Assembly (NCBI GenBank): GCA_016779205.1
Contig: JADHOC010000004.1
Span: forward strand, 163,133 to 227,132
DNA: 64,000 nt
Direction: 5' to 3'
Origin: Planctomycetota bacterium
Lineage (GTDB): Bacteria; Planctomycetota; UBA1135; GCA-002686595
In this document: piece after piece, positions 10,839-18,122 of the stretch
Layout: each line of letters opens with the position of its first letter
How positions within the stretch are numbered: the first letter of the stretch is position 1
Made by a program: the position numbers and the translations under genes
Notes under the pieces: generated by a model
Database searches by the model: none
What the model was told of the DNA's origin: nothing
What the model saw: only the letters and a program-made list of their open reading frames with translations

Positions 10839-11732
10839 TCACGACTTCCGGCGCAGCAGGAGCTCGATGAGACCGGCTCCGAGGTCGCCTAGCCCGAGGG
10901 CATTCGCGTGGGTGTGCGCCTCAGACGCACGCTGGGCTGCCTGGGCCTGGGCCCCCTCGAGGCCGAGGGCGGCGACCAGAGTGCCCTTTTCTGCTCCGAG
11001 GTCCTTTCCAGGGGTCTTCCCGAGCGTCTGGGCGTCGCCAGTCACGTCCAGCACGTCGTCCATGGCCTGGAAGCACATTCCCAGGGCGAGCCCGAATTTT
11101 CGGGCCTGGACCGCCCGCTCCGGGCCCGCGCCGCCCGCGATCGCCCCGAGCTCGGCGCTGGCGCCCAGCAGCGCAGCGGTCTTCGTCCGGTGGATCTCCT
11201 CGACCTCGGAGAGGCCCAGGGACTGCCCCTCCCCCGCGAGGTCCAGGGCCTGCCCCCCCACCATTCCCGCCGGCCCGCTCGCCCGGGCCAGCGCCACCGT
11301 CATGTCGGCTGCGCCGCGCGAGACGCCCCCGGTGGCCTCGAAGGCGAGGGCCTGCAGGGCATCCCCCACGAGGACGGCGGTGGCGTCCGAGTACGCCCGA
11401 TGGACCGTGGGCCTGCCGCGGCGCAGGTCATCGTCGTCCATGCACGGCAGGTCGTCGTGGACGAGGCTGTAGGTGTGGATGCACTCGACGGCCACGGCCG
11501 CGGCGGCGAGGTCCGCGGGCTCCGCCGGCGCGCCGCCGAGGAGGCGGACGAGCGCAGGGCGGATGCGCTTGCCACCCCCGACGAGCGCGTACTCGAGGGC
11601 CTCCGCGAGCACCGGCGGGCCGAGTTCGGCTCGACCAAGGAACCCCTGGAGGGCGTCCTCGAACCAGCGACGCGACTCCTCCAACCAGCGGGCCGCGGCG
11701 TCCACGTCCCCGCTCTGCGTGCTCAGGTCCAA
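10839..11732 (-). CDS. ispA: Polyprenyl (farnesyl/geranylgeranyl) diphosphate synthase
   Basis: Chain-elongating trans-prenyltransferase. The first Asp-rich motif is in HDDLPCMDDDDLRRG (DDxxxxD, bacterial type) and the second is DDVLD, with GGKRIRP for diphosphate binding. I chose the TTG at 11732: GGAG lies 5 nt upstream, it follows the xseB stop by 13 nt, and it gives 297 residues, the usual length. An in-frame ATG at 11828 would add 32 residues inside xseB. Product chain length (C15 or C20) cannot be decided with certainty. It is coupled with dxs, which supplies the precursors. Confidence 0.93.
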   Translation of the reverse strand: MDLSTQSGDVDAAARWLEESRRWFEDALQGFLGRAELGPPVLAEALEYALVGGGKRIRPALVRLLGGAPAEPADLAAAAVAVECIHTYSLVHDDLPCMDDDDLRRGRPTVHRAYSDATAVLVGDALQALAFEATGGVSRGAADMTVALARASGPAGMVGGQALDLAGEGQSLGLSEVEEIHRTKTAALLGASAELGAIAGGAGPERAVQARKFGLALGMCFQAMDDVLDVTGDAQTLGKTPGKDLGAEKGTLVAALGLEGAQAQAAQRASEAHTHANALGLGDLGAGLIELLLRRKS

Positions 11733-11745
11733 GGGGGCTCCGCGG

Positions 11746-12057
11746 TCAGAAGGGGGTGTCGAGCTCGTCCATGCCGCCCCCGGCGGAGACACCCTCGTCC
11801 CCACCGTCCACGTCCGGGTCCTGGTCATGGTCGATGACCCCCTCGGCCGTCAGCTCCTCGACCTGGGCACGGAATGAGGCGAGGCGCTCGCGGCACCCCT
11901 TCAGGAGTCCGACCCCCTCCTTGTATCGCTCCAGGGACTCCTCGAGTCCGAGGCCTCCCTCCTCAAGCTCACCGACGACCTCCTCGAGGCGGTCGAGGCT
12001 CTCGTCGAATGACGCCGGCGCATCTGCCGGCCCTTCCTTCCCACGCTTCGCGCTCAT
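11746..12057 (-). CDS. xseB: Exodeoxyribonuclease VII small subunit
   Basis: Small subunit that binds the large XseA nuclease subunit. The 103 residues contain the typical helical hairpin, FDESLDRLEEVVGELEEG, followed by LEESLERYKEGVGLLKGC, in the first 65 residues. An acidic, Gly-rich tail follows. The ATG overlaps the stop of the upstream membrane-protein gene by 4 nt. No xseA is present in the window, so the partner must be encoded elsewhere. Confidence 0.92.
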   Translation of the reverse strand: MSAKRGKEGPADAPASFDESLDRLEEVVGELEEGGLGLEESLERYKEGVGLLKGCRERLASFRAQVEELTAEGVIDHDQDPDVDGGDEGVSAGGGMDELDTPF

Positions 12058-13895
12058 CTGCGCAGTGTAGTCGTCGGGACGCGGAAGTCTCCCCCGGCAC
12101 CGTCGAACCCTTCGAGGACCGACGCACGGGCGAACTCCGAGGCGCCTGCGCTGTCGAGCACCTCGACCAGCCGGCGCCGGGCAGTTGCAGGGCGGAGCAC
12201 CAGGGGGATCCGCAGCAGGGTCCCCCAGTAGGGCTGCAGCACCGAGCAGCGATAGATGCGGCGCCCGAGCCCCCGCAGGAACGCCCCCTCATGTGTCGCC
12301 CCCGCGACCTCCTCCAGCTCCATCGGGACGAAGCTAGGGTAGCTGACCCATTGGCCGCTCCCGAACCGGCCGAGGGCCTCGGCCAGCGCGGGCGTCATCG
12401 TGTCGCTCTGGAGCGCCCCTCGCACATCTCCACCGTGCTCCTTGAAGACCGCCGGCCCCAGGCCGAGCGAGAGGGCCTCCCGGGAACAGGTCTCCGGAAA
12501 GGCCGCCACGAGTCCCTCGAGCAAGACCGCGGAGGAGGCCCCCGCCGCGCTCTGGGCCGCCGCCGCGGCCAGCTCGGAAGCCACCAGGTCCGATCGAGGA
12601 TCCTTCAGGCCCGCGAGCCGCGCGGCGGCCTGTGCGGCCCGAACCGCCGGATCCGCCACCTCGGGATCCTGGAGGCGCGGGACCAACTTGATGAAGGCGC
12701 CGCGGAGCTCGACGCCGCTCGTCCCGGTCAGCGCCGCGAGGTTCGCGCGGGCGCCGGGGAGGTCTCCGGCCGCGACGACCTGCGCGCTCTGCACGAGCCC
12801 CAGGAGGAGCAGACTGGCCGTGGCGGCCCGCGCCACCAGGTGAGTCCCCCCGTCCTCGAGCCCGCGGCGGAGCGCGGGGCCAGCCGAGACCGCGACCAGG
12901 AGCAGGCACGTGTAGACCATAGGCGCGAACCGAACGAACTGGATCCAGTGCCCCTCCGCCTTCGCGGCGGGCACCATGCCCGTGACGGCAGCCACCACCA
13001 ACCAGAGCGCCCCGAACCCCAGGAGCAAGCCGAGCGTCCTGGCGCGCTCGCGTCCGGGCGGCACCGCGACGAGCCCCGCCGCCGAGGCGGCCACGCCGAG
13101 CGCCAGCCCGATACGGGCGGCCGTCGAGCTCAGCCCGGCGCCGATGGCCCCGAGGAGCCGCGCCGCTCCCCCCTCCTCTCCAACCTCGGCCCCGTGAATG
13201 TCCACGACCTCGGCCCCGACGCTGAGCGCCATCCAGAGCAGGGGGAGGAGCCCGACGAGCGTGGAGACCACGAGCGGCGGAGCGAAGATCCGCCGCCACC
13301 CCGTCGCGGCCAGGAGCACGATGACCGCCAGCACCGCGAAGGGGACCTGGTAGCTGAAGTACGTCCCGAACCCGGAGGCGAGGCCGAGCCCGATGAGGAC
13401 GCGCCGGTCCGGTGGGCTCCCCGCAGGCGTCCCGGCCACCCGCAGCCCCAGGTCGAAGATGATCGCCATCCACAGGAGGCTCTCGAAGTGGATGCCCACG
13501 TGCAGCAGGGACTCCTGCTGGAAGTGCGCCGGGCCGAGGACCAGCAGCGCCCCCGCGAGCGTCGCGGCCCCGCGGCCCGCGTGCCGCCCCACGAAGGCCA
13601 CGGTCATGGCGAGGAGCAACATGCCCCACGTGATCGCCGCCGCCTTCTGGGCGAGGACGCAAGGACCCAGGAGCCAGAAGAAGGGGAGCTTGAACCAGCT
13701 CGCCACGAAGCCGCCCCCCTCGTAGGGGTGATAGGGCAGCCGCGCGAGGGGCACGTCGGTCCCGCCCAGGAGCCCGATGGAGACCGCTCCCTTCTCCATC
13801 TCCTCGCCGTAGAAGAAGACGTCCCCCAGGGCGAGCACCATCAAGAGGCGCACGCTCAGGTAGGCGAGCAGGAGCACGACGAGGATCCGGCGCAT
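12054..13895 (-). CDS. Polytopic membrane protein, possible ArnT/PMT-like glycosyltransferase
   Basis: The 613-residue protein has an N-terminal hydrophobic segment, then a luminal-type loop with acidic residues (YGEEMEKG) and a YHPYEGGGF stretch. About eight to ten more hydrophobic segments follow to residue 390, and then a soluble Ala-rich C-terminal region of about 220 residues. An acidic pair after TM1 recalls GT-C fold enzymes that use lipid-linked sugars, but no family is proven. The ATG at 13895 was chosen because the hydrophobic start follows directly; a longer ORF to 14042 would overlap the divergent gene. TACCCT sits 7 nt before the ATG. It heads the xseB-ispA-dxs-nadK operon. Confidence 0.75.
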   Translation of the reverse strand: MRRILVVLLLAYLSVRLLMVLALGDVFFYGEEMEKGAVSIGLLGGTDVPLARLPYHPYEGGGFVASWFKLPFFWLLGPCVLAQKAAAITWGMLLLAMTVAFVGRHAGRGAATLAGALLVLGPAHFQQESLLHVGIHFESLLWMAIIFDLGLRVAGTPAGSPPDRRVLIGLGLASGFGTYFSYQVPFAVLAVIVLLAATGWRRIFAPPLVVSTLVGLLPLLWMALSVGAEVVDIHGAEVGEEGGAARLLGAIGAGLSSTAARIGLALGVAASAAGLVAVPPGRERARTLGLLLGFGALWLVVAAVTGMVPAAKAEGHWIQFVRFAPMVYTCLLLVAVSAGPALRRGLEDGGTHLVARAATASLLLLGLVQSAQVVAAGDLPGARANLAALTGTSGVELRGAFIKLVPRLQDPEVADPAVRAAQAAARLAGLKDPRSDLVASELAAAAAQSAAGASSAVLLEGLVAAFPETCSREALSLGLGPAVFKEHGGDVRGALQSDTMTPALAEALGRFGSGQWVSYPSFVPMELEEVAGATHEGAFLRGLGRRIYRCSVLQPYWGTLLRIPLVLRPATARRRLVEVLDSAGASEFARASVLEGFDGAGGDFRVPTTTLRR

Positions 13896-13951
13896 GGTCC
13901 CGAGGGTACGGAATCGGCCTCTCCGGTTCCCGTCGCTACCATCGGGGCCGA

Positions 13952-15808
13952 GTGTCTGACCCCAGCACCCCCTCCCCCGCCTCCGGATCCACCCCCCAGG
14001 GCACCTCCGGCGAGGCGCCTGGTGCCGCGGCTGAGCCCTCACCCCGCGCGCCCCTCCGCGGATGGACCCGCTACCGCCAGTGGGCGATGCTCGCCGGGCT
14101 CGTCCTCGCGACCCTGTGGGTCTGGGGCCCGAGCTCGATCCCCCCGGACCCAGGGCCCTCGTTCGATGACCGGGAGGCGATCGTGGGCAACCCGGTGGTC
14201 GACGGCTCCCTTCCCGCGGTCGCGGCCTTCGAGCGGGACTACTGGCACCACATCGAGGACGCGGGGCACTTTCGCCCGCTGGCCTCGCTCCTGCTCCGCT
14301 GGGACCGGCGGCAGGGCCCTGACGGCCGAGGGTCCGAACCTGACTGGCGGAGGTTCCGGCTCACCAACGTCGCGCTGCACGGCCTCATCGTCCTGCTCCT
14401 CGGCGCCGCCTTCATCCGCCTCGACCGCCGCCAGGGTGTCCCCGTCCCGTGGATCGGGCTCGGGTTGCTCGCGCTCCACCCGGTCTGCGCTGACGTGGTC
14501 GCCTGGATCTCCGGCCGGACCTCCCTGGTCTCCGGCCTCGGCGCGGCCGTCGGGATCCTGGGGGCCACGCTCCTCTCCCGCAGGTCCCGGGCCCCCGGTC
14601 TCTCGGCCGCGGCGGTGGCCTTCCTCGCCTGCGGGCTAGCCCTCCTGGGCAAGGAGGACGGCGTGGTCCTCGTGCCCATCCTCGCGGTGCTCATGGGCCG
14701 GGTGGCAGGGCGCCGCGCGGGCCTCGGTGGCCTCGCGGGGGGCCTCGCCGCCCTCGCGGTCGTCGCGGCGCTACGGCACGAGGCCCTCGGCTCGGCGCTG
14801 CCCTCCTCTCCCTCGGCCCCGCTCGCCGGGATCCCCCTGTTCGACCGCCTCTCGGTGGGTCTCGCCGCCTGGTGGCGAGGGCTGCAGGAGCTCGCCACCC
14901 CCTGGGCCACCTGGCCACCGTCGGTCCAACTCGCCGATCTTCAATCCAGCCCCGGGACCTGGGCGCGCGCCGCCGCGCTGATCCTGGTCGGGCTCGTCGC
15001 CACCCTGGTCCTCATTCGGCGAACCACGCGCGAGGTTGGCCGGTCGCGGGGGCAGGCCGCCGCGGGGCTCCTGAGCCTCGGCGCCGTGGGTCTGGCGATG
15101 GCGCCCCTGGTGCAGGTGGTCCCGGCGGGTGAGCTGTTCGCGCCGCGCTTCCTCTACCAGCCCCTGATCCTGGGCAGCTACGCCGCCGCCGCGCTGGTGG
15201 CCGCGGGGCTCTCCGTGCTCCGCTCACAGGGCCTGCGGGCCGCGGTCCAGGTGGGCATCCTCCTGGTCTGCGCGGCGGCCGTACCCGACGCGGCGGCAGT
15301 CTACACGGGGCGCGCGAGCTTCTGGCGCGCCCATCTCCCGGCCCACGCGAGTGACCCCCGGGTCTGGAATGACCTCGGGAATGCGGCGCGGGAGGCGGGG
15401 GACCTGGCCGAGGCCCGGGCGGCCTTCGAGCACGCGGTGGCCCTCGACCCCGACTACAGTCGCCCGCGAACCAACCTCGGGACACTGGCCCTCGCCGCGG
15501 GGGACCTGATCGAGGCCGAGCTGCAGCTCCGCGCCGCGGTGGCCGCAGGACCTGACAACCCGGTGGCCCGCGCGAACCTCGGGAACGTCCTCCTGCGCGC
15601 CGAGGCCTACGAGGAGGCAGTGGCGGAGTACGGGCGCGCCGTGGCGCTCGCGCCCGGGCGCGGCGCCTACCACCGCGGCCTCGGCCGCGCCCTCCGGGGG
15701 GCCGGGGATCGAGAGGGCGCCCGGGCCGCCCTGGAGCGGGCCCTCGCCCTGGACCCGGGGGACGAGCGGGCTCGCGTGGAGCTGGAGCGGACCGGCGCAG
15801 ACCGATGA
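13952..15808 (+). CDS. TMTC-like membrane protein with C-terminal TPR repeats
   Basis: The 618-residue protein begins with a Pro/Ser-rich cytoplasmic stretch, then about ten TM segments to residue 455, then at least four TPR units (about 468-610; for example WNDLGNAAREAGDLAEARAA). The membrane part matches the TMTC/GT-C pattern: an acidic pair after TM1 (SFDDREAIVGN), HFRPLASLLLRWD, ALHPVCADVVAWISGRTS and LLGKEDG. TMTC proteins are O-mannosyltransferases in animals, and bacterial relatives are mostly uncharacterised. The start is GTG with TACCAT 9 nt upstream. It is divergent from a second GT-C-like membrane gene only 56 nt away, which suggests a shared envelope or glycan role. Confidence 0.8.
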   Translation: MSDPSTPSPASGSTPQGTSGEAPGAAAEPSPRAPLRGWTRYRQWAMLAGLVLATLWVWGPSSIPPDPGPSFDDREAIVGNPVVDGSLPAVAAFERDYWHHIEDAGHFRPLASLLLRWDRRQGPDGRGSEPDWRRFRLTNVALHGLIVLLLGAAFIRLDRRQGVPVPWIGLGLLALHPVCADVVAWISGRTSLVSGLGAAVGILGATLLSRRSRAPGLSAAAVAFLACGLALLGKEDGVVLVPILAVLMGRVAGRRAGLGGLAGGLAALAVVAALRHEALGSALPSSPSAPLAGIPLFDRLSVGLAAWWRGLQELATPWATWPPSVQLADLQSSPGTWARAAALILVGLVATLVLIRRTTREVGRSRGQAAAGLLSLGAVGLAMAPLVQVVPAGELFAPRFLYQPLILGSYAAAALVAAGLSVLRSQGLRAAVQVGILLVCAAAVPDAAAVYTGRASFWRAHLPAHASDPRVWNDLGNAAREAGDLAEARAAFEHAVALDPDYSRPRTNLGTLALAAGDLIEAELQLRAAVAAGPDNPVARANLGNVLLRAEAYEEAVAEYGRAVALAPGRGAYHRGLGRALRGAGDREGARAALERALALDPGDERARVELERTGADR

Positions 15809-15861
15809 GCCGCGCCCAGCCCGCACCGCAGCAGGGGCGCTGGAATCGGAGCGGGTTCCCG

Positions 15862-15890
15862 TTGTCGGCATCGGCCACCGGGCCTATATC
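15862..15890 (+). promoter_or_regulatory. Promoter of cytochrome c gene, probably leaderless
   Basis: TTGTCG (15862-15867) is followed after exactly 17 nt by TATATC (15885-15890); each matches its consensus at 4 of 6 positions. The ATG at 15898 lies 7 nt after the -10, where transcription would start. No Shine-Dalgarno precedes this ATG, which fits a leaderless mRNA. Confidence 0.5.
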
Positions 15891-15897
15891 TCTGCCC

Positions 15898-16299
15898 ATG
15901 TTCCCGGTCCGGTGGAAGTCGAGGGTTCGCGGCGCCGTCCTCGCCCCGGGTGTGGCGCTCATGCTGGCGCTCCTCCCCGCCGCCTGCGACGGGCCCTCGA
16001 CCTACGAGGACCTGTCGGGTGAGCAGATCTACAGCCGCCTGTGCCTCCAGTGCCACGGGGAGCAAGGTCGCGCGCTCCACGGCCGCGGCGGGAGCTACCT
16101 GGGCAAGCGCAAGTACTGGACCCGCGAGACCCTGCTCGAGTACCTACAGGACCCGCAGGCCTACAAGCGCAAGGCCCCCCACCTCTCGGCCTCCAGGTAC
16201 ATGCCGCCCCTCAATCGGCACGTGCCCCCCGAAGCACGCGTGCGCCTCGCGGACCACGTACTGGGGTTGATGGACGCGCTCGAGCCTGACCGGCGCTGA
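15898..16299 (+). CDS. Small monohaem c-type cytochrome lipoprotein
   Basis: The 133-residue precursor has a basic N-terminus, a hydrophobic core and a lipobox-like LLPAAC, so a membrane-anchored lipoprotein is likely. One CLQCH haem-binding site follows, and a Met in the RYMPPLNRHV segment is the probable distal ligand. This is the layout of a class I cytochrome c electron carrier. I chose the ATG at 15898 because it begins the signal peptide and sits just after a promoter. An ATG at 15805 overlapping the previous stop would add 31 residues before the signal. The redox partner is not identifiable. Confidence 0.85.
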   Translation: MFPVRWKSRVRGAVLAPGVALMLALLPAACDGPSTYEDLSGEQIYSRLCLQCHGEQGRALHGRGGSYLGKRKYWTRETLLEYLQDPQAYKRKAPHLSASRYMPPLNRHVPPEARVRLADHVLGLMDALEPDRR

Positions 16300-16322
16300 G
16301 CGCTCGGTCCGGCGACGGTGGG

Positions 16323-17480
16323 TCAGCCGCGCGCCTGCTCGTCGACGTAGGCGAGCTTGACGAACGGACCGTTGAGGAACGTCTCCGTGGGCACCTCGGA
16401 CTGGAGCAGCGGCCCCTTGTGTCCCCCCTCCAGCACGATGCGCAGGACCTCGGCGATGCCCGCCGCGGTGGTCGACTGGATCGCACGCAGCCGGCGCCCG
16501 CCGACCTCGATGCTCGGGCAGAAGAGCGCCGCCCGCTCGGCGCGGAGCGCCCCGTCCTTGTCCCGACCCTCGACCGAGGCGTAGACCACGACGAGGTCGT
16601 CCTCCACGTGCGGGATGGCGGCCTCCATGGCCTCCTGCAGGCGCGCCGGACGATCGTCACCCTCGGGGATCCCCGCGAGGACACCCTCGACCCACTGGTA
16701 GTGGCCGGGGTGGCGGAGCGTCTTGTAGTCGAGGTCGCGGACCTTGCCCGCGAGGGCCTCGGGCAGGTCCGCCGCGCCGCCGGAGGTCAGGGCCTCCTCG
16801 AACGGGAAGCCGTGGAGCAGGACGGTCTTGCACTCCGTGAGCGACGGCAGCTCGACCGTCTTGAAGTCGCGGACGGCGATGGCGTCCTTGACGTATTCCG
16901 TGGCCACACCGACCGGGCTCCAGGTCCACCCGTAGAAGTGCGGCTCGGTGGCGTGGCGCGTGATGGCGCCCACCCGCATCTCCAGCTTGTCCACGGTGTC
17001 CACGCCCCAGCCCGCAGTGGCGCGCTGGAAGAGGTCGTTACCGAGGATGTTGATGTACCCCGGTGCGAGGCCGCACTGGAGCGCGAAGCAGGTCTCCGCG
17101 CCCTCGGCGATCCCGAGGACCTCGTTGGTCTCGGCCACGTACTCCGTCAGGTTGAGGTAGTGGCAGCCGTGCTCCTTCGCCAGTCGAGCCATGCGCGGAG
17201 CCTGGGCTCCGGGGAGGCAGTCGAGGATGGCGGACGCCCCGTCGAGGATGCCGCCCAGCTCGTCGCTGCTGCCGCTCGCGGGCATGGTGATCCCGCGGGC
17301 CGCCGGGGCATCGGTGGGCACGTCCACGTTGGCGAATGCGCACGCGTCGTCCGCCGCCGCCTGGGTGAGGTCGCCGAGGACCACCTCAGCCGCCATGCCC
17401 GCGTCGTTGCGGAGGAGCAGGGCGAGGGCACGGCCGATGCCGCCGGAACCGGCGATGAAGATGGTCGGACGGTTGGACAT
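16323..17480 (-). CDS. Saccharopine dehydrogenase-like NAD(P)-binding protein
   Basis: The 385-residue protein has an N-terminal Rossmann motif (FIAGSGGIGRALALLL) and the saccharopine dehydrogenase/homospermidine synthase fold, including YLNLTEYVAETNEV and QCGLAPGYINILGNDL blocks. Family members include lysine-pathway saccharopine reductases and carboxynorspermidine dehydrogenases. The substrate is not clear here. The ATG at 17480 precedes the Rossmann strand; a longer in-frame reading to 17588 adds 36 unsupported residues. It converges with the cytochrome gene. The 216-nt gap upstream contains a hairpin that ends the OsmC unit, so this gene is probably expressed on its own. Confidence 0.82.
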   Translation of the reverse strand: MSNRPTIFIAGSGGIGRALALLLRNDAGMAAEVVLGDLTQAAADDACAFANVDVPTDAPAARGITMPASGSSDELGGILDGASAILDCLPGAQAPRMARLAKEHGCHYLNLTEYVAETNEVLGIAEGAETCFALQCGLAPGYINILGNDLFQRATAGWGVDTVDKLEMRVGAITRHATEPHFYGWTWSPVGVATEYVKDAIAVRDFKTVELPSLTECKTVLLHGFPFEEALTSGGAADLPEALAGKVRDLDYKTLRHPGHYQWVEGVLAGIPEGDDRPARLQEAMEAAIPHVEDDLVVVYASVEGRDKDGALRAERAALFCPSIEVGGRRLRAIQSTTAAGIAEVLRIVLEGGHKGPLLQSEVPTETFLNGPFVKLAYVDEQARG

Positions 17481-17654
17481 GAGAGCTCTGATGGGGTCTG
17501 GATTCCGGAAAACGGGCGAGGAGGATAGCCGATGGCCCCGCGGGCCGAGCCCCGGCGGAGGGCGATTCTGCCCCTCGGGCCGCCCCACGCCCGATGGGGA
17601 GTCGCAGGGCCGCCCCGGTGGCTCGTCCTGAGCGCGCCGTGACTCAGGCGGATA

Positions 17655-17672
17655 CGGGCTCCTCGGAGCCCG
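17655..17672 (-). terminator. Hairpin downstream of osmC-like gene
   Basis: A perfect 8-bp inverted repeat (arms 17655-17662 and 17665-17672, CGGGCTCC/GGAGCCCG) begins 25 nt after the OsmC stop on the minus strand. There is no U-run, so if it terminates it does so weakly or with Rho. Confidence 0.4.
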
Positions 17673-17696
17673 CCTCTCCGCCAGGCTGCCCCCCGA

Positions 17697-18110
17697 TCAG
17701 GCCTCGTCCCAGACGAACTCCACTGGCATCTCGACCGAGCTGCCGAGGGTCGCGTGCACCGGGCACCCGAGGGCCGCCTTCTCCAGCGCGGCCCGGGCCT
17801 GGGCGTCGAAGGCACCCGGGATCTTGATGGTCACCTCGATGCGCGCGATCCGCCGCACGGGGTCGGCGGCCATGACCTTGGTGGCCGAGGCCGTGGCGCG
17901 GGTGAGGTCCCACCCGTGCCGCTCGGCCACGATGCCCATGATCGTCAGCATGCACGAGGCCAACCCGGTGGCCACGAGGTCCGTGGGCGAGAACGACTCC
18001 CCCTTGCCCTGGTTGTCCACCGGCGCGTCCGTCACGAGGGTCGTGCCCGACTGGAGATGGCTCGCCTCGGTCCGAAGCTCACCGCGATAGCTGCTCTTGA
18101 TCGTCGTCAT
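17697..18110 (-). CDS. OsmC family peroxidase-like protein
   Basis: The 137-residue protein is of the OsmC/Ohr fold, thiol-dependent reductases of organic hydroperoxides. Both conserved cysteines are present: Cys53 in TGLASCMLTIMG and Cys116 in KAALGCPVHATL, with the GKGESFSPTDL block before the first. Its start lies 12 nt after the stop of the amidohydrolase-like gene, so the two are likely co-transcribed. The closest subgroup is the YhfA/SAV-type OsmC proteins rather than classical Ohr, so the exact substrate is open. Confidence 0.9.
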   Translation of the reverse strand: MTTIKSSYRGELRTEASHLQSGTTLVTDAPVDNQGKGESFSPTDLVATGLASCMLTIMGIVAERHGWDLTRATASATKVMAADPVRRIARIEVTIKIPGAFDAQARAALEKAALGCPVHATLGSSVEMPVEFVWDEA

Positions 18111-18122
18111 GGTGGTGGGCGC

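Noticed and set aside
11733..11828. ATG at 11828 as start of ispA
   Set aside because: It lies inside xseB; the TTG at 11732 has a GGAG at the right distance and gives normal family length.
15805..15897. Upstream ATG for the cytochrome gene overlapping the TPR gene stop
   Set aside because: It would place 31 residues before the lipoprotein signal peptide, while a 17-nt-spaced promoter lies between it and the ATG at 15898.
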